Shown here: positions 10,533 through 21,495 of the stretch, piece after piece
Layout of the letters: every line of letters begins with the position of its first letter
Position numbering within the stretch: position 1 is the first letter of the stretch
Assembly (NCBI GenBank): GCA_015179045.1
Contig: WHUZ01000051.1
Coordinates: forward strand, 310,001 to 374,000
Source: Kalaharituber pfeilii
Lineage: Eukaryota > Ascomycota > Pezizomycetes > Pezizales > Pezizaceae
DNA: 64,000 bases
Direction: 5' to 3'
Made by a program: the position numbers and the translations under genes
Notes under the pieces: model-generated
Told to the model about the DNA's origin: nothing
The model's input: only the letters and a program-made list of their open reading frames with translations
Database searches by the model: none

Positions 10533-10595
10533 TTTTCTTTTCTTTTTTTTTTTTTTATATTATTGATTGCGTGCTGCCTTGTGGGCTATCGCGAT
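10533..10595 (-). mobile_element. LINE-A hairpin-only insertion
   Basis: TGTTGCCG lies on both sides (10525-10532, 10596-10603). The insert is a T-rich run plus an ATCGC-type hairpin that ends at the stem base. Confidence 0.75.
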
Positions 10596-10694
10596 TGTTG
10601 CCGGTTTATATTACATCATTTCTTAACTGACATGCATTGTTCCTAAAAACAAATCTCATGTAATATCGCCCACCGCTGTTCACTATGGTAGGTC

Positions 10695-10744
10695 TCGCCA
10701 CAGTCCATAGGGCGGCACGCGAGTAAAGATATTAAAAAAAAAAT
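10695..10744 (+). mobile_element. LINE-A hairpin-only insertion
   Basis: TATGGTAGGTC and TATGGCAGGTC flank a hairpin plus short A-tail. The insert begins at the first or second base of the stem. Confidence 0.75.
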
Positions 10745-10813
10745 TATGGCAGGTCAACTGATATGCATACTTGTAGTGCTAGAAGCGTCACTCCGTTTAC
10801 AGTACATGAGTTC

Positions 10814-11065
10814 TTAACTGACATGAATAGTACTACGAACATCATCATTTAACTCTTCTGTAGTCAAATGTTGGCATTCCACATCAGGATCACAAGAGAA
10901 TGAACAGGTATGTAGGTGCTTTCTGCAGCTACATCGATTGGTTATACATACTGCTTGACAGGAACAGTTTCCAGAGAATAATTCTCCAACTTGAGTGGTT
11001 GTTGTCACATTGAACCAGGCAGTCAGTAATGCTATTGACGCCAAAGAATTTGGAAGAAGGATCAT
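10814..11065 (-). pseudogene. Cys-rich (CXC-like) C-terminal fragment, possibly of a transposon protein
   Basis: The minus-strand frame holds C-S-C-x3-C-x3-R-C-S-C-R-K-x5-C-S-x3-C-x5-C. This spacing resembles the CXC-type zinc cluster found near the C-terminus of some integrase-like transposon proteins. The frame starts without a supported upstream domain, and the region is present only in SD1 copy A. It is at best a remnant, and the call rests on cysteine spacing alone. Confidence 0.35.
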
Positions 11066-11274
11066 CCAACAGGTTCAGGAGGGAGAGTAATGAGAGGAGG
11101 CGTGGGGGAGGAGTGTAGTGAATGCAGTGGTAGTGAATATCTTGAGATGCCATGTACCTGATTCGGCCCATTCGGGACTTATATACTTAATCAGTATATT
11201 CGCCAACACAGACAACAGGAGCGGCTACGCCTGTAGTGCCGCAACAAATGCAAAATTTTCATTCCAGCATTAAG

Positions 11275-11470
11275 GGCATGTATTCAGAATCCGGGCGAGT
11301 ATCCCAGGCCAGTCAGTACAAATATGGATGGCCCGGGCCACTCAGCTCAGAATCTGGACCACTACCCCGGGCCATTGGTCCTAGCATGGATGGTCTGGGC
11401 CATCCACATATGTATGGAAGAAATGGCTGGCCCGGGCCAGTCATGAGCGTCCTGTTGAAATGACTGGCCC
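11275..11470. repeat. Scattered GGCCCGGGCCA-type motifs
   Basis: Several imperfect copies of a GGCCCGGGCCA palindromic motif occur here at 20-60 bp spacing, with related motifs near 10395, 21010-21080 and 62520-62600. I assign no function. Confidence 0.45.
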
Positions 11471-11844
11471 CGAACACAGGCGCAAGGCATGGGCTGATGG
11501 TGCCAATATCATTAGAGTCAATATTGTTGTCCATATCACTATAAGCTTAATGGAGTTACGGAGATAGTGGGTTTTGGAGTTTGTTACGGCCTAGAAGTAT
11601 GTCCTTTTTCTTATTATTTCCTTTCCTCGTATAGCATCCTGGGGGCTATGACGAGATTTCTTGTTCATTACTCAAAGTGGTGATATTACCTAAATGGTTC
11701 ATATCTCTGGTGTACTTAACAGGTCCGTTCCACCCACCTGTGATCTCATACCAGCTATGCATATCAAGTATTGTGATTGGCTAATAGCAAGTATGGCTGT
11801 TCTGGTGTATATACAAAATAGCAACTATGACGTTATCATATGCA

Positions 11845-12022
11845 TTTTTTTTTTTTTTTTCTTTTTCTATCACATGACCCCGCTTGCAGCTGCTCGCCAT
11901 GGCAGGGTATTATCATATGCATGATAATACCCTGCCATGGCGAGCAGCATGATAATACCCTGCCATGGCGAGCAGCTGCAAGCGGGGTTACGTGAAATAA
12001 AAAAAAAAAAAAAAAAAAAAAA
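11845..12022. mobile_element. Three LINE-B hairpin units at one site, forming an inverted repeat
   Basis: A minus-strand unit (poly-T plus hairpin, 11845-11907) is followed by TATTATCATATGCATGATA target sequence, a plus-strand fragment stopping after GCGAGCAG (11930-11947), a short target copy, and a complete plus-strand unit (11958-12022). The flanks all derive from one TATCATATGCATGATAATACC target. All three units start at CCCTGCC. Confidence 0.85.
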
Positions 12023-12029
12023 TGCATGA

Positions 12030-12943
12030 TAATACCTGAGCTAAGACATTACAATACCGCTATACTGCGGCTGAAGTGCTCACCTGCAATAATACCCTTC
12101 TTTTTACAATTTGCTGCTGGTATAGCACTCAAGAGGTAATGTTACTGGTATTGGATAGAAATATTGTGACAATGACGTGGATTCAGCTTACATCTTGCTT
12201 CTTATATTGTTTAATGTATATTTAATAATACTATGTGTTACTTCAGCTCATAGCTTAGAATATTAAGAAGGTTGAGTAACAAAGAAAGCGAGCTATCAAC
12301 TCTATACTGACGACCTTACCTATAAGATTCCTGAATCTACCACTCACTGTACCCTTTACAGTCGCCGTTATTGTTCAGAAAACGAGATCAGTTGTTGATA
12401 GCACTGGGGGGGCCATTGTAGTTAGATGTTAAGTCATGTATACTAGAGGTTTCTTGTATTTTATTTTTGATATTACATGTATACCGGGCTGGGAATTACT
12501 GTAGTTTCAACGTTGAGGAGGAATGTATTAAGGCTAAAGGAGCCTCTCCCGTGGACGAGGAGAGAGGAAAAAAAAAAAAAACATCACTAAAGCTGTGATT
12601 CACGGTCAATTCGCGAGCGGACCGGTCCATCTCCCCAGAATCAACTCTAGCTCTCGTACTAGCACTATCACCTACTCTAGCACATGTGTCCCCACTAGCA
12701 CTGCCCTTTGCACCGGCACCCACACCAGTACTGGCGCCACCAGTACCATTTTATGACCCACTAGTCTGTTGAGCTTTGGATAGAAAGAGATGATTGTTAT
12801 TCCTTCGTAGAGAGAGTAGCCAAAGTAATACACCTATATACATAGAGCATGAGGTTGCTCTCGGGCCCTTACCACCCTTTATCACGGACCTCTCTGATAT
12901 CCGACACCTCCGACACTCCGACATTACTGTAGATCTCTAACAA
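12030..12943. other. Intergenic stretch without a recognisable gene
   Basis: No coding region is supported. A short A-run lies at 12568-12581 without a hairpin. A CACTAG-rich tract lies at 12650-12745. A GGACCGGTCCA palindromic motif near 12618 recurs in SD1. Confidence 0.45.
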
Positions 12944-12945
12944 TA

Positions 12946-13550
12946 GGGGTTGTCGACGAACAACTGGGAATGGCTACCAGAAGGTACCAGAGAAAATACG
13001 CCAGCCAAACTAGGCAGGTGTCGTGAGGCACCCCTTTTACTCTTGTGAAATTTATTAGTAAGTACTATGAATTACCACAAATATGCCTCTACACAACAAG
13101 ACTTACGCGTATCAACTTTACACCTTTGCAACATGCCCCGTCTAAGTCAAAGAGCTGTAATACAACAAGAGCTCAAAAGCGAAGCAATGTAAAAGCTATT
13201 ATGTTGCTTATGATTCTTAATTGACGCATGATGAACCCATAAAGAGGATATGTATGCATTATTTGTGTTTGTAGATGCATCTCAATGTTGACGTGATCGG
13301 GATGTGAATATGCAGGTGATGCATATGGTACGAAATAAATGCGGGTGTATGCAGCAAAGTAGGCTACTAACTGAGAACTACTTACCAGAAGAGCCCACTA
13401 CCAGTCAAATTTGACTGGTAACAGGCGTTACGTTGGTACTGGAGACTACGTGCCAACAGACCAATGAACGAAGAGGCCAAGGCACTAAAAGCGCCTCAGT
13501 TAGTAGTGGTACTTTCTGGTAGCCATTCCCAGTTGTTCGTCGACAACCCC
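12946..13550. mobile_element. TA-flanked MITE with about 45-bp inverted repeats
   Basis: The ends are inverted copies starting GGGGTTGTCGACGAACAACT, identical for about 38 bp, with similarity reaching about 45 bp. TA flanks the element on both sides (12944-12945, 13551-13552), the signature of Tc1/mariner/pogo-type transposition. It is 605 bp with no transposase frame, so it is non-autonomous. A 22-bp palindrome (ACCAGTCAAATTTGACTGGT core) lies near 13401. Confidence 0.85.
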
Positions 13551-13739
13551 TAATGTGAGTAACAGCCAGCGGCGGTAGTGGCCGGTACTAAGAGTTCTAG
13601 ATGCCCACCCACACAACGACGTGGCAGAGGTAAGGAGAGTAGTGGGGAACACGGAGGGCTAAATTTAGCAGGAAGGAGCTGCAGGCATATGTGGGGCTGC
13701 TGAACAGAATGTTGATCGACAACCATCAGTGAGCACAAT

Positions 13740-14151
13740 GTGTACGGAGCAGAGCCGGCCCAATGAGTAGCCCAATCAGTAGGCCAACATGCAGCCTAAT
13801 GAGCGGCCCAACGCGCGGCCTGATGAGCTGAATTCAATAACAGTAGATTTTGGCGCACCAGTATATGGTTCGTCCCAAATCAGCAATGTCCTAACAGGGC
13901 AGCTCAAGCATACTTGCCAGATTGAGATAATTTACTGCCAGCAAGATATTGAGCAGATTGAGCCAATTGAGCATATCGAGCATATTGAGCGCGGGTATGA
14001 GAGTAGAGAATATTGGGCATATTGAGGCTGTTCAGCATATTAAGCATAAATTCCCAACCCGGACTGGGAATTGACCACTTTCGCAGTGCAGATGACTCCG
14101 AGTAGTGTTCGCATCGGTGTGAGTTGAGTCGGTGTAAGCCTTTAATAAAAT
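13740..14151. repeat. Short degenerate repeats left of the 2-kb TIR element
   Basis: CCCAATGAG-like (13755-13825) and TTGAGCATAT-like (13960-14045) motifs recur. Related TTGAGCATAT motifs are found on the other side of the TIR element (16480-16630), and a GGTGTGAGTT...GAGTCGGT block near 14118 has an inverted relative near 16420. The 2-kb element may therefore have inserted into an older inverted-repeat sequence. Confidence 0.4.
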
Positions 14152-14976
14152 GCCTCCGACCCAAAACCTCTCGGGACAGGCACTTTCTGCCTGTACGCAC
14201 ACTGGCCGTTTTTCCCACTTATGATCGCCTGGTCTCAGCCTGGGCCTCAGCTTGAGTCCGAGCTGGCTATGGAATTGCCCAAAGATACCGGTAGCCTCCG
14301 CTTGTCTGAGAGTGCTTTCACTTGATCTGCCAGTAGTATGGCAACGCATAGGGCAGAAAGATTTTTCTGCAACGATAGCCCCCACAATACCCATGCATTT
14401 TTCCTAACGCTAGACAAGTAGGGACAAGTGGTAATCACCAGGACATAGTCTGTGCCCTAGTTTCAAGCCACCTGCGGGCATTACCTAGCTATTTTTGAAA
14501 ATTACTTGTTTAAGTTATAAATTCTAATACTGCATATTTTTTATTGCCAATCTTGCGTTTTTGTGAGATTATCTTGACATTACTCGCTGCCATAATTGTG
14601 AACTACGCAATGAAGTTATAGGTTTGCTATTTGGGCATGAAAACAAGAGAGTAGTAAGTATAGAGTTACTGATTGTGATACTTATTGCTATTATACTGGT
14701 ATATCTTATGCATGCAACGCTCACTGACACTCTACCTACTATGAATATGGTGACCTGTGACCTTGAAGGCAGGCCAACTCAGCACATTGCTGAACGGAGT
14801 TTACAAATATGTATTAGATATTAAGGCTCACCTAGTGCAAGTGCTGAGTAGAGCATACAATACTTGTATGAGAGCAGTACACAGCCAAATATGTACGGAG
14901 TACATATAGGATGGTCATATATGATAATCGCAGTTATGAATTACACAGAGGACTAGCGGATATTGCTAGCCAACTA

Positions 14977-15042
14977 TTTTTTTTTTTTTTTTTTTTTTTT
15001 AATATTACCATTACTCGCATGCTACCCAATGGGCTATAGCAA
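14977..15042 (-). mobile_element. LINE-A tail insertion carried by the TIR element
   Basis: Poly-T and a decayed hairpin are present at the matching place in copy 2 (51628-51693, plus strand), so this insertion is older than the split of the two TIR-element copies. Confidence 0.75.
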
Positions 15043-15146
15043 TTTAAGTATATAGGGAATAAGTAAGGAGAGGGAATAGGAAGAACAAAAAAGTAATTAC
15101 GTAGCATAGGAAAGTAAAAAGCCCATTTCATCCTTTGCGTTCCATC

Positions 15147-15266
15147 GCCGCGGGCACTACATGTATCTAAACTTTTCTTTTCGTTCCTTTCGTTACTTTA
15201 ATATACACCTCGCCATAGCCCATAGGGCAGCATGCGAGTAATGGAATAAAAAAAAAAAAAAAAAAA
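15147..15266 (+). mobile_element. ORF1-only-type 3'UTR and hairpin insertion
   Basis: TTTGCGTTCCATC flanks it (15134-15146, 15267-15279), and copy 2 of the TIR element has no insertion here. The 120-bp insert contains the CCGCGGGCACTACATGTATC motif seen 3' of ORF1 in the ORF1-only elements, then the hairpin and A-tail. Confidence 0.87.
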
Positions 15267-16196
15267 TTTGCGTTCCATCCATCTCATCAGTTCCACTAGT
15301 GGGTCCCCTTCTCCTTTGACCTACTCTGAACTGTCTTTTTAACCTAATGGACTGGCAATTCTCTATGCTTGCCAAAAGTCAGTTATATCAGATATATAGT
15401 ACTATGACTATTTCTTGCTATCTGTTACGGGCTCACTGCAACCATAGATGGGCGATTGGTTGATGCAAATATGACATGAGCGACGTATGATAGCCGATGG
15501 CATTGCAGTCACATAAATGAGTATAGTAAGCATTGCTAGTTAAGTATCTTTTTAGCCTGGCAGACGGTAACTCTCTGCATTTACTACCTCCATTACACTA
15601 TTACTCATACCACCTGCTGGTATTCGCACTCACTGTCACTCATATATCACTACTCCTACCTGCTGTTATACATACCTCTCACCATGATACCTTTCTGCCC
15701 TATGGTCCTTGCACATAGTATAGAGCATATGTAGTTGTTAGCTTATATTCTAGTATGTCTGTCATGAAAATGCAAATGGATAAGTATGCAATAAAACAAT
15801 TACTAGTACAGTGTGTTGTTATTTTATTTATTTGAGGCGAAAGAAATAGAGACGATCAATCAATCCCTACTAGTAGGTTGTTCTCGTCTAGTAGGTATTT
15901 GTCTAGTGTAAAAAAGAAATGCATGGATATTGCAAGCCTTATCCATGTGTAGCAAGACTACATCAGTGCGCAAAAAATCTTTCTGCACTTTCGTCCCTAT
16001 ACGTTGCTGCACCACTGGCAGATCAAGTGAAAGCACTCTCAGACAAGTGGAGGCTACCGGTATTTTGGGGCAATTCCATAGCCAGCTCGGACTCAAGCTG
16101 AGGCCCAGGCTGAGACCAGGCGATCATAAGTGGGAAAAACGGCCAGTGTGCGTACAGGCAGAAAGTGCCTGTCCCGAGAGGTTTTGGCCTCCGACC

Positions 16197-17289
16197 CTAC
16201 TTTAAACTCACTCAGGAACCGAGTAGTAGTTGTACATTATTACTTGACTCACTCACACCGCACATACAACTTATACGGCTCACTCGGCAGCCGAGTAGTA
16301 GTTGTACATTATCACACCGACTCAGTCACGCCGTACAGACAACTCATACCGGCTTACTCGGCAGCCGAGTCGGGTACGTTTTACGGTGTGACAAACCGAC
16401 CCGAAACCCGACTCACTCAGCAAAACCGACTCAGAACTCACACCGAGTGCGGACGCTATATAATAATATGAGATGTAGAGAGTATTAAGCACATTGAGCA
16501 TGCCATAACATGCAGAGAATATTAGGCATATTAACTGCACGCATGAGGTATAGAGTGTATTGAGTGTATTGAGCACACACATGAGATATGAATATATTAA
16601 GTATATCAAGTATTCACTGCGCGCATAAGATATTGAGCAGAAATGAAATTGGCATGCCGAAGGTGATATGTACGAATTACGGGGCTACGAAAGAGCCTCA
16701 CGCCGACCTAATGCTGAAGGCGGTATATACGAATTTAGGGCCCCACGCTGACTGCCAGCGTCGGGCCACAGGTCAATTATTGTAATTGCATTGTGGATGC
16801 CCAAATGTGCCGAGACATAATGATCATTGATCAAAGATTCACATGTAGCATTAGGATGCGACAGGATGTAAGATCTAGCGTCAGAGTGCAATGTGAAAGA
16901 CGGATTGCATCAGGGCACTGAGTAGGTATATCCGGACGCAACCTTTTTTTTGATGATGGATGCTCTCTTAGGGCACTGCTCAATTGAGATACAGTTTATA
17001 CTGTTGTAACCGGATCTGAACAGCTTGTTCGGGGCTGCTCATTAGGCTGCTCATTAGGCCGTCGCTTAGTGGGCCGGTCACTGCAGCCGCTACTTATTAC
17101 ATGCAAGTCGGCTGGCAATCCACCATAGGATAATGTGCTGTTGATCAATACACTTCAATTCTAGATTGCCGGTATTTCTGACGTCAAGTTCCGTTGCAAC
17201 TAGGTTGCTGGCAGACATGTGCGACGTGCCAACGCGCTGAGAACGTATTTGTTGACGCGAATCTTGCAACACATTTACATGTATGGCTG
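16197..17289. repeat. Repeat-rich non-coding stretch
   Basis: CTCGGCAGCCGAGTAGTAGT-like and CCGACTC-like motifs recur at 16200-16460, and a 54-bp near-repeat (GAAGGTGATATGTACGAATT and GAAGGCGGTATATACGAATT) lies at 16652-16735. No gene is seen. Confidence 0.45.
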
Positions 17290-17765
17290 ATCTCTCTCGA
17301 TGGCACGACATGTGGCAATATGAGACCTGTTGATAGGCAAATCCCTCTCAATAGCGCGAGATATGGCAATATGCACTCAATTCAACCGGTATGACAGGTT
17401 CTCCCATGATGGCGCCTGATATGGCAATAGAGGCTCAACCTGATACGCATGATAGAACTACCTCGATGGCGCGAGATGTGGCAACATGAGCTCAACTTAA
17501 TAGCTATGATAGGTCTACCTCGGCAGCGCAAGATATAGCAACATGAGCTGAATTTGGCAGGTATGGTGGGCCGTCTCGATGGTAGCAGATGAGGATGAGC
17601 TGAATTTGACAGGTATGGCAAGCCTCTCTTGACGGCACAACATATGGTAAAATGAGCTGAATTTCAGATGTATGGCGGGCCCCCCTGACATATGGCAGAA
17701 TAAGCTATATTAACAGATATGGCAGCTCTCTGTTGCAGCGAGATGTGGCAAAAGGGGCTATATTA
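17290..17765. repeat. Degenerate minisatellite, about 55-bp period, 9 units
   Basis: Units contain CTCGATGGCGCGAGATATGG followed by CAATATGAGCT and a variable tail with GGTATGG. Neighbouring units differ at many bases. The array is too degenerate and lacks the spacer pattern of a CRISPR. Confidence 0.75.
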
Positions 17766-18076
17766 CATGAAGCTGGAGCGGTACGGTTACCGATGATAGT
17801 ATGGCATGATAGGATAGTGAACAGCACCTGGATATAGATCACAGTAGCTAGATATACATAATCAGTTGTCAAATAAGGAATACTATCTGCAGTACTTGCT
17901 ATTGTAAAAATGTATTATCATGAAATGCTTAGCTACAGGCTTCTTCAGTGTCTATAAGTGGCTGATGCCGTGATAGTACATGGCACACTTATCAGTTGCG
18001 CAGAGACGTAATATAGGCATCTAGAAACTGCCTCGGTGTAAACAACCTTAGTTAGTGCGTCTAGTTATGATCAACA
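17766..18076. other. Intergenic stretch, nothing recognised
   Basis: AT-rich, no coding frame or repeat tail seen. Confidence 0.5.
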
Positions 18077-18270
18077 GATAACATGCATCCAAGGGTGCAT
18101 AGGACGTTACAATAAATAGACGAGGTGCATTCAGGGTGCACAGAGCCTTAGTTACTGCGACAGGTTACAATGAATAGATGACGTACATCCAGGGCGCACA
18201 GAGCCTTGTTTAGTGCGCCCAGGTTACAATGAATAGATGACGTGCATCCAGGGCGCTCAAGGCGCATGGA
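18077..18270. repeat. Minisatellite, about 60-bp period, 3.5 units
   Basis: Units run TGCATCCAGGGCGCACAGAG, CCTTAGTTAGTGCG, then CAGGTTACAATGAATAGATG. The array ends about 55 bp before SD2 copy A. Confidence 0.75.
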
Positions 18271-18994
18271 GGGTATTCACATCCCCGGGTGCTTCAGGGC
18301 GATTTTTCGTTTTTGCTGATGATCCAACTACCGGTGGGCAATGCCACGAGACTAGGCCATGCCTACCACCAGACCCCGCATCCCCGTCCGCCCTACCAAT
18401 TGGATCTTATCCTCCATTTGCCACCCAGGCTCGACGACCGGTGCGTCCCACCAGGCATCACCGGCCGCAGACCCCCCTTCCCCCCCCCAGCACACGAAAC
18501 AGTTTACAGTGCACCCACCATGCGAACGCCCAATAGGAAGCGCAGCAATCTGCCAATTTCAGGTGATGTCCCCAGTGTCCAAGTCATGAGAACAGCGTAT
18601 GCGCCGGGCAGTGGGTGACGTCACTGGAATTCCCTTAGGATAATGATAGCTTGTGTCCAATACCTATCGCCATTGAAGGTGTTAGAGTCTAGTCTACGCA
18701 ACTGGGAACGAGTTACTTCTTCACGAATCCTAAAGCATACATTGAAGCGCCTGTAACTCGCACACTGTTGCACCACCAGAACTACCCCCATGAGGACTTT
18801 AGTACCGCAGATATCAAATCTGGGAAAGGTTGTGTCCGTGTACGTCTCAAGATGGAGATCCGTTGTTTCATGAATGCCTAAATAAACGTAGAGCCTATAC
18901 TCTGGGAAGTTTTGGCCTCCCATCCAGCCAGCCATCCCCCACATGTGCTCCGCACACCAACACCATCATCTCCATCGTCAGCAGACCTGAGTCC

Positions 18995-19065
18995 TGAGTC
19001 CTACCTCGCCATAGCCTAGAAGGCGGCACGCGAGTAATGAAATAAAAAAAAATAAAAAATAAAAA
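18995..19065 (+). mobile_element. LINE-A hairpin-only insertion, absent from SD2 copy B
   Basis: AGACCTGAGTCC flanks it (18983-18994, 19066-19077). The empty site is near 60260. The inner stem reads GCCT...AGGC instead of GCCC...GGGC, a compensated pair. Confidence 0.88.
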
Positions 19066-20045
19066 AGACCTGAGTCCAGGGGAGATACCAGCCACATAAA
19101 CGTTGATGTAGCACCTCAACACAAATCCAGCATGAGGCGCTCTAAGTCTACTGCCGGAACAAGGACGAGTCCACTTGGTACCTGGTCATCAATGTCGTAT
19201 TCACCGGCAAGCCAACGAAGCCGGTTGAAATCGGTGTGTTGCTGGTATCATGCGGCCATATAGAGTGCCCGAAAGGCACATCCACAGTATTGAGGCACCG
19301 GAAGCGCAAAGCTTTTTGAAAGGAAAAGGTAATGTTATGAGAACAGCTATTTTCTATTCACATTTTCAACTATTTTGAACCAAGTTACTCAACACATCGA
19401 TACTAGCTCAGCCTCGATGAGCACTGGTGGAGTCGGCTTGAGAGAGTCAAAAAGCTTATGAGGCTGGAGAACTCGCAGTGGGGGTACGAGTCTACGCGCG
19501 TGGGGACAGGTATATACCAGCATAGTAAATTGAAGCGGTGGCCTTATGCAGTCCGAGACAGGGCTTCAATCATTGGAGAGAGAAGTTCGAAGAGCTGGCT
19601 CCCAACTGCACTGGGGCTGTCCAAGAGCAGGTTCTTGGGTGTGCGGGCCGTCACCAACTATACCTAGTTGCGGACTGAGAACGGTCCAAGTATGCGGAGG
19701 AGGAAGATCAGCAGAGGGTAGGTGTGCTGCACATGCGGGTAGGGGTGGAGTGCATCGAGCAGGAGCGACGCAACAGGAAGAAAGAGAGTGGCCAGGCAGT
19801 CCCCTCGCAGAGCTGAGAGGCCCTAGTGTATGTCACCACGTAGCAACACACACCGGTACATTCCATTATGCAACTTTAGGGACAGTAAGAACTGTTGGGA
19901 CTGTCCTTTCGGACTATCCGGAGATATCCTGCTTGTTCCCGTGTTGTGTGGCTCACAAAGCAAAGAAAGTGTACATGCTTGCGCCGCTGCACCTTGTTCA
20001 TACAACCAATTCGACACTGATAACGGCACGAATGGGCCGAATATT

Positions 20046-20110
20046 CCCTGCCATAGGCTGGAAGCCTGTATGCAGGGTTACGTGACCAAAAAAAAAGAAA
20101 AAACAAAAAA
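20046..20110 (+). mobile_element. LINE-B hairpin-only insertion shared by both SD2 copies
   Basis: ATGGGCCGAATAT flanks it (20032-20044, 20113-20125). The same insertion lies at 61565-61630 in copy B, so it predates the duplication. It begins exactly at CCCTGCC. Confidence 0.87.
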
Positions 20111-20580
20111 AGATGGGCCGAATATATTATATTGTTGTATGAGCACATAACGAAACCCTGCTGCGGCTCTTAGCAGCACTATAGATGCCGCGTAGTTGAT
20201 TGGTAGGATTTCTGAGTTATGCCGTCGCTGAGCGCTTGCACTGATGCACTACGAGCTGAGCCCCCTGTCATACTAACAAATGAGAAGCTATGCATCTTGC
20301 ATGTGCTTCGCCATAGCAGTCATATGATACGAATTACTAGTTGAGTAAAAATTGGTTGGGAACTCCCTTGTGCCTGTAAAACTTAAATGCTATTGCAATT
20401 GGGCGAATCAGAAAATGCAATCCACTCCACCGAAGACTTCTAAAAGCCATTGAGTGTACAGAAGTGCGGAAACTCAATCCAATGCGTACCAAATTTGTTC
20501 ACGCCACTGCCATCGAATTAGGAGTGCTTGTAGCCACTCGAGGAGGTGAGTCTTTCAAACTAGTGTACAAGGTTTGCATG

Positions 20581-20644
20581 CCCTGCCACGGTGAAGAGCT
20601 GCAAGCGGGGTTACGTGAAATTAAAAAAAAAAAAAAAAAAAAAA
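20581..20644 (+). mobile_element. LINE-B hairpin-only insertion, absent from SD2 copy B
   Basis: The unit CCCTGCCACGG...GCGGGGTTACGTGAAATT plus poly-A begins exactly at the stem base. The empty site is near 62182. The flanking duplicate (AAGGTTTGCATG, AGGTCTTTCATG) has diverged. Confidence 0.8.
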
Positions 20645-21301
20645 GGTCTTTCATGCCCAAGTGTCCTCCGTTAGAACGCCTTAAGTATACTCACTGAATG
20701 TGAATAACAGCTATTAGAGACGTTAAATAATTATCTTATCATTCGCAATAAGATTGGGAATAAAGACTACTTCAGAGAGCAACCACGCATTATAGCACTA
20801 TGTACCAATGTATATTAAAATGGTGACTTTGGGCGTCGAGAGCAGGAAAACTTACGCGAGACATCTATTTCAAATATGATGTATGAAATGTCATACTCTT
20901 TTCATAAGCTACATCATTAGAGATTTTTCTTTCTTTCCCCTCCTCACGAAATAGACGATTGGACATGCATATCTGTTCGTGCACTGGCATCAAATCGGCC
21001 CGCTGAAGATTGGCCGGGGCTGTCTATAGTAGAACGAATGGCTCGGGTTGATAGTGAAATGACCTAGGCCAGTCGTCCGAGCTGTTTGGAATATTACACT
21101 ATTGGCCGATGTTGGAATTACTCTTTGTAGTTCCAATATCTATGTAGTATGCACGTTGTGCATCACTCATATGTATGTGTCTCTTTCTCTTACTGTCTTG
21201 CAGATAGTTCACGCCTAAAAGCCTACTATGCGGGGCTATGCACTCCGTGAATCTAGACACCTTCCCTAATGTTACTGGTGTATCTCTTGGAATCCCTCAC
21301 T

Positions 21302-21495
21302 TTTTTTTTTTTTTTTTTTTTTATTTCATTACTCGCGTACCGCCTTGTAGGCTATGGCGAGGGTTTAGATACATGCAAGACAGTAACTGAATAGTAACTC
21401 GCAGATAAAACCATAAAATGAGAATGAACGTATAATAAATCCTCCGTCTACTCCGCCGCCCAGTCCATCACCTCCGCCAACGTTATCTCCCCCCC
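21302..21495 (-). mobile_element. LINE-A 3'-end insertion, absent from SD2 copy B
   Basis: TGGAATCCCTCAC flanks it (21288-21300, 21496-21508), and copy B near 62800 is uninterrupted. It contains poly-T, a hairpin with a GCCT/AGGC inner stem, the 3'UTR and the last codons of ORF2. Confidence 0.87.

Larger units (their letters stand above)
8641..11691 (+). repeat. Segmental duplication SD1, copy A
   Basis: Blocks in the same order and orientation recur at 30788-32577, for example the RNase H remnant, GGGTCTTGGCAT near 9021, the CAGCCTCACCAATGTCAAT block near 9788, the CGGTCCACTCGCG block near 10290 and the CATCCTGGGGGCTATGACGAG block near 11634. Copy A has about 1 kb more between 10390 and 11475 than copy B. 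Confidence 0.85.
14162..16186. mobile_element. 2-kb non-autonomous element with about 210-bp TIRs, copy 1 (MULE-like)
   Basis: The ends are near-identical inverted copies starting CAAAACCTCTCGGGACAGGC; similarity extends over about 210 bp (14162-14370 against 15975-16186). GCCTCCGACC flanks it on both sides (14152-14161, 16187-16196), a 10-bp target duplication (8-10 bp depending on where the end is placed). Long TIRs and 9-10 bp duplications are typical of Mutator-like elements. No transposase is encoded. A second copy lies inverted at 50503-52520. Confidence 0.85.

Noticed and set aside
12568..12581. A-run as a poly(A)-only insertion
   Set aside because: No flanking direct repeat could be seen, unlike at 53671.
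14624..14824. 66-codon hydrophobic frame conserved in both 2-kb TIR elements (also 51854-52054, minus)
   Set aside because: It has no ATG start, and the two copies differ by about six replacement changes against two silent ones, so there is no sign of protein-level constraint.
17290..18270. Regularly spaced repeats as a CRISPR array
   Set aside because: The repeats are degenerate over the whole unit with no conserved repeat/unique spacer alternation, and the genome is eukaryotic.
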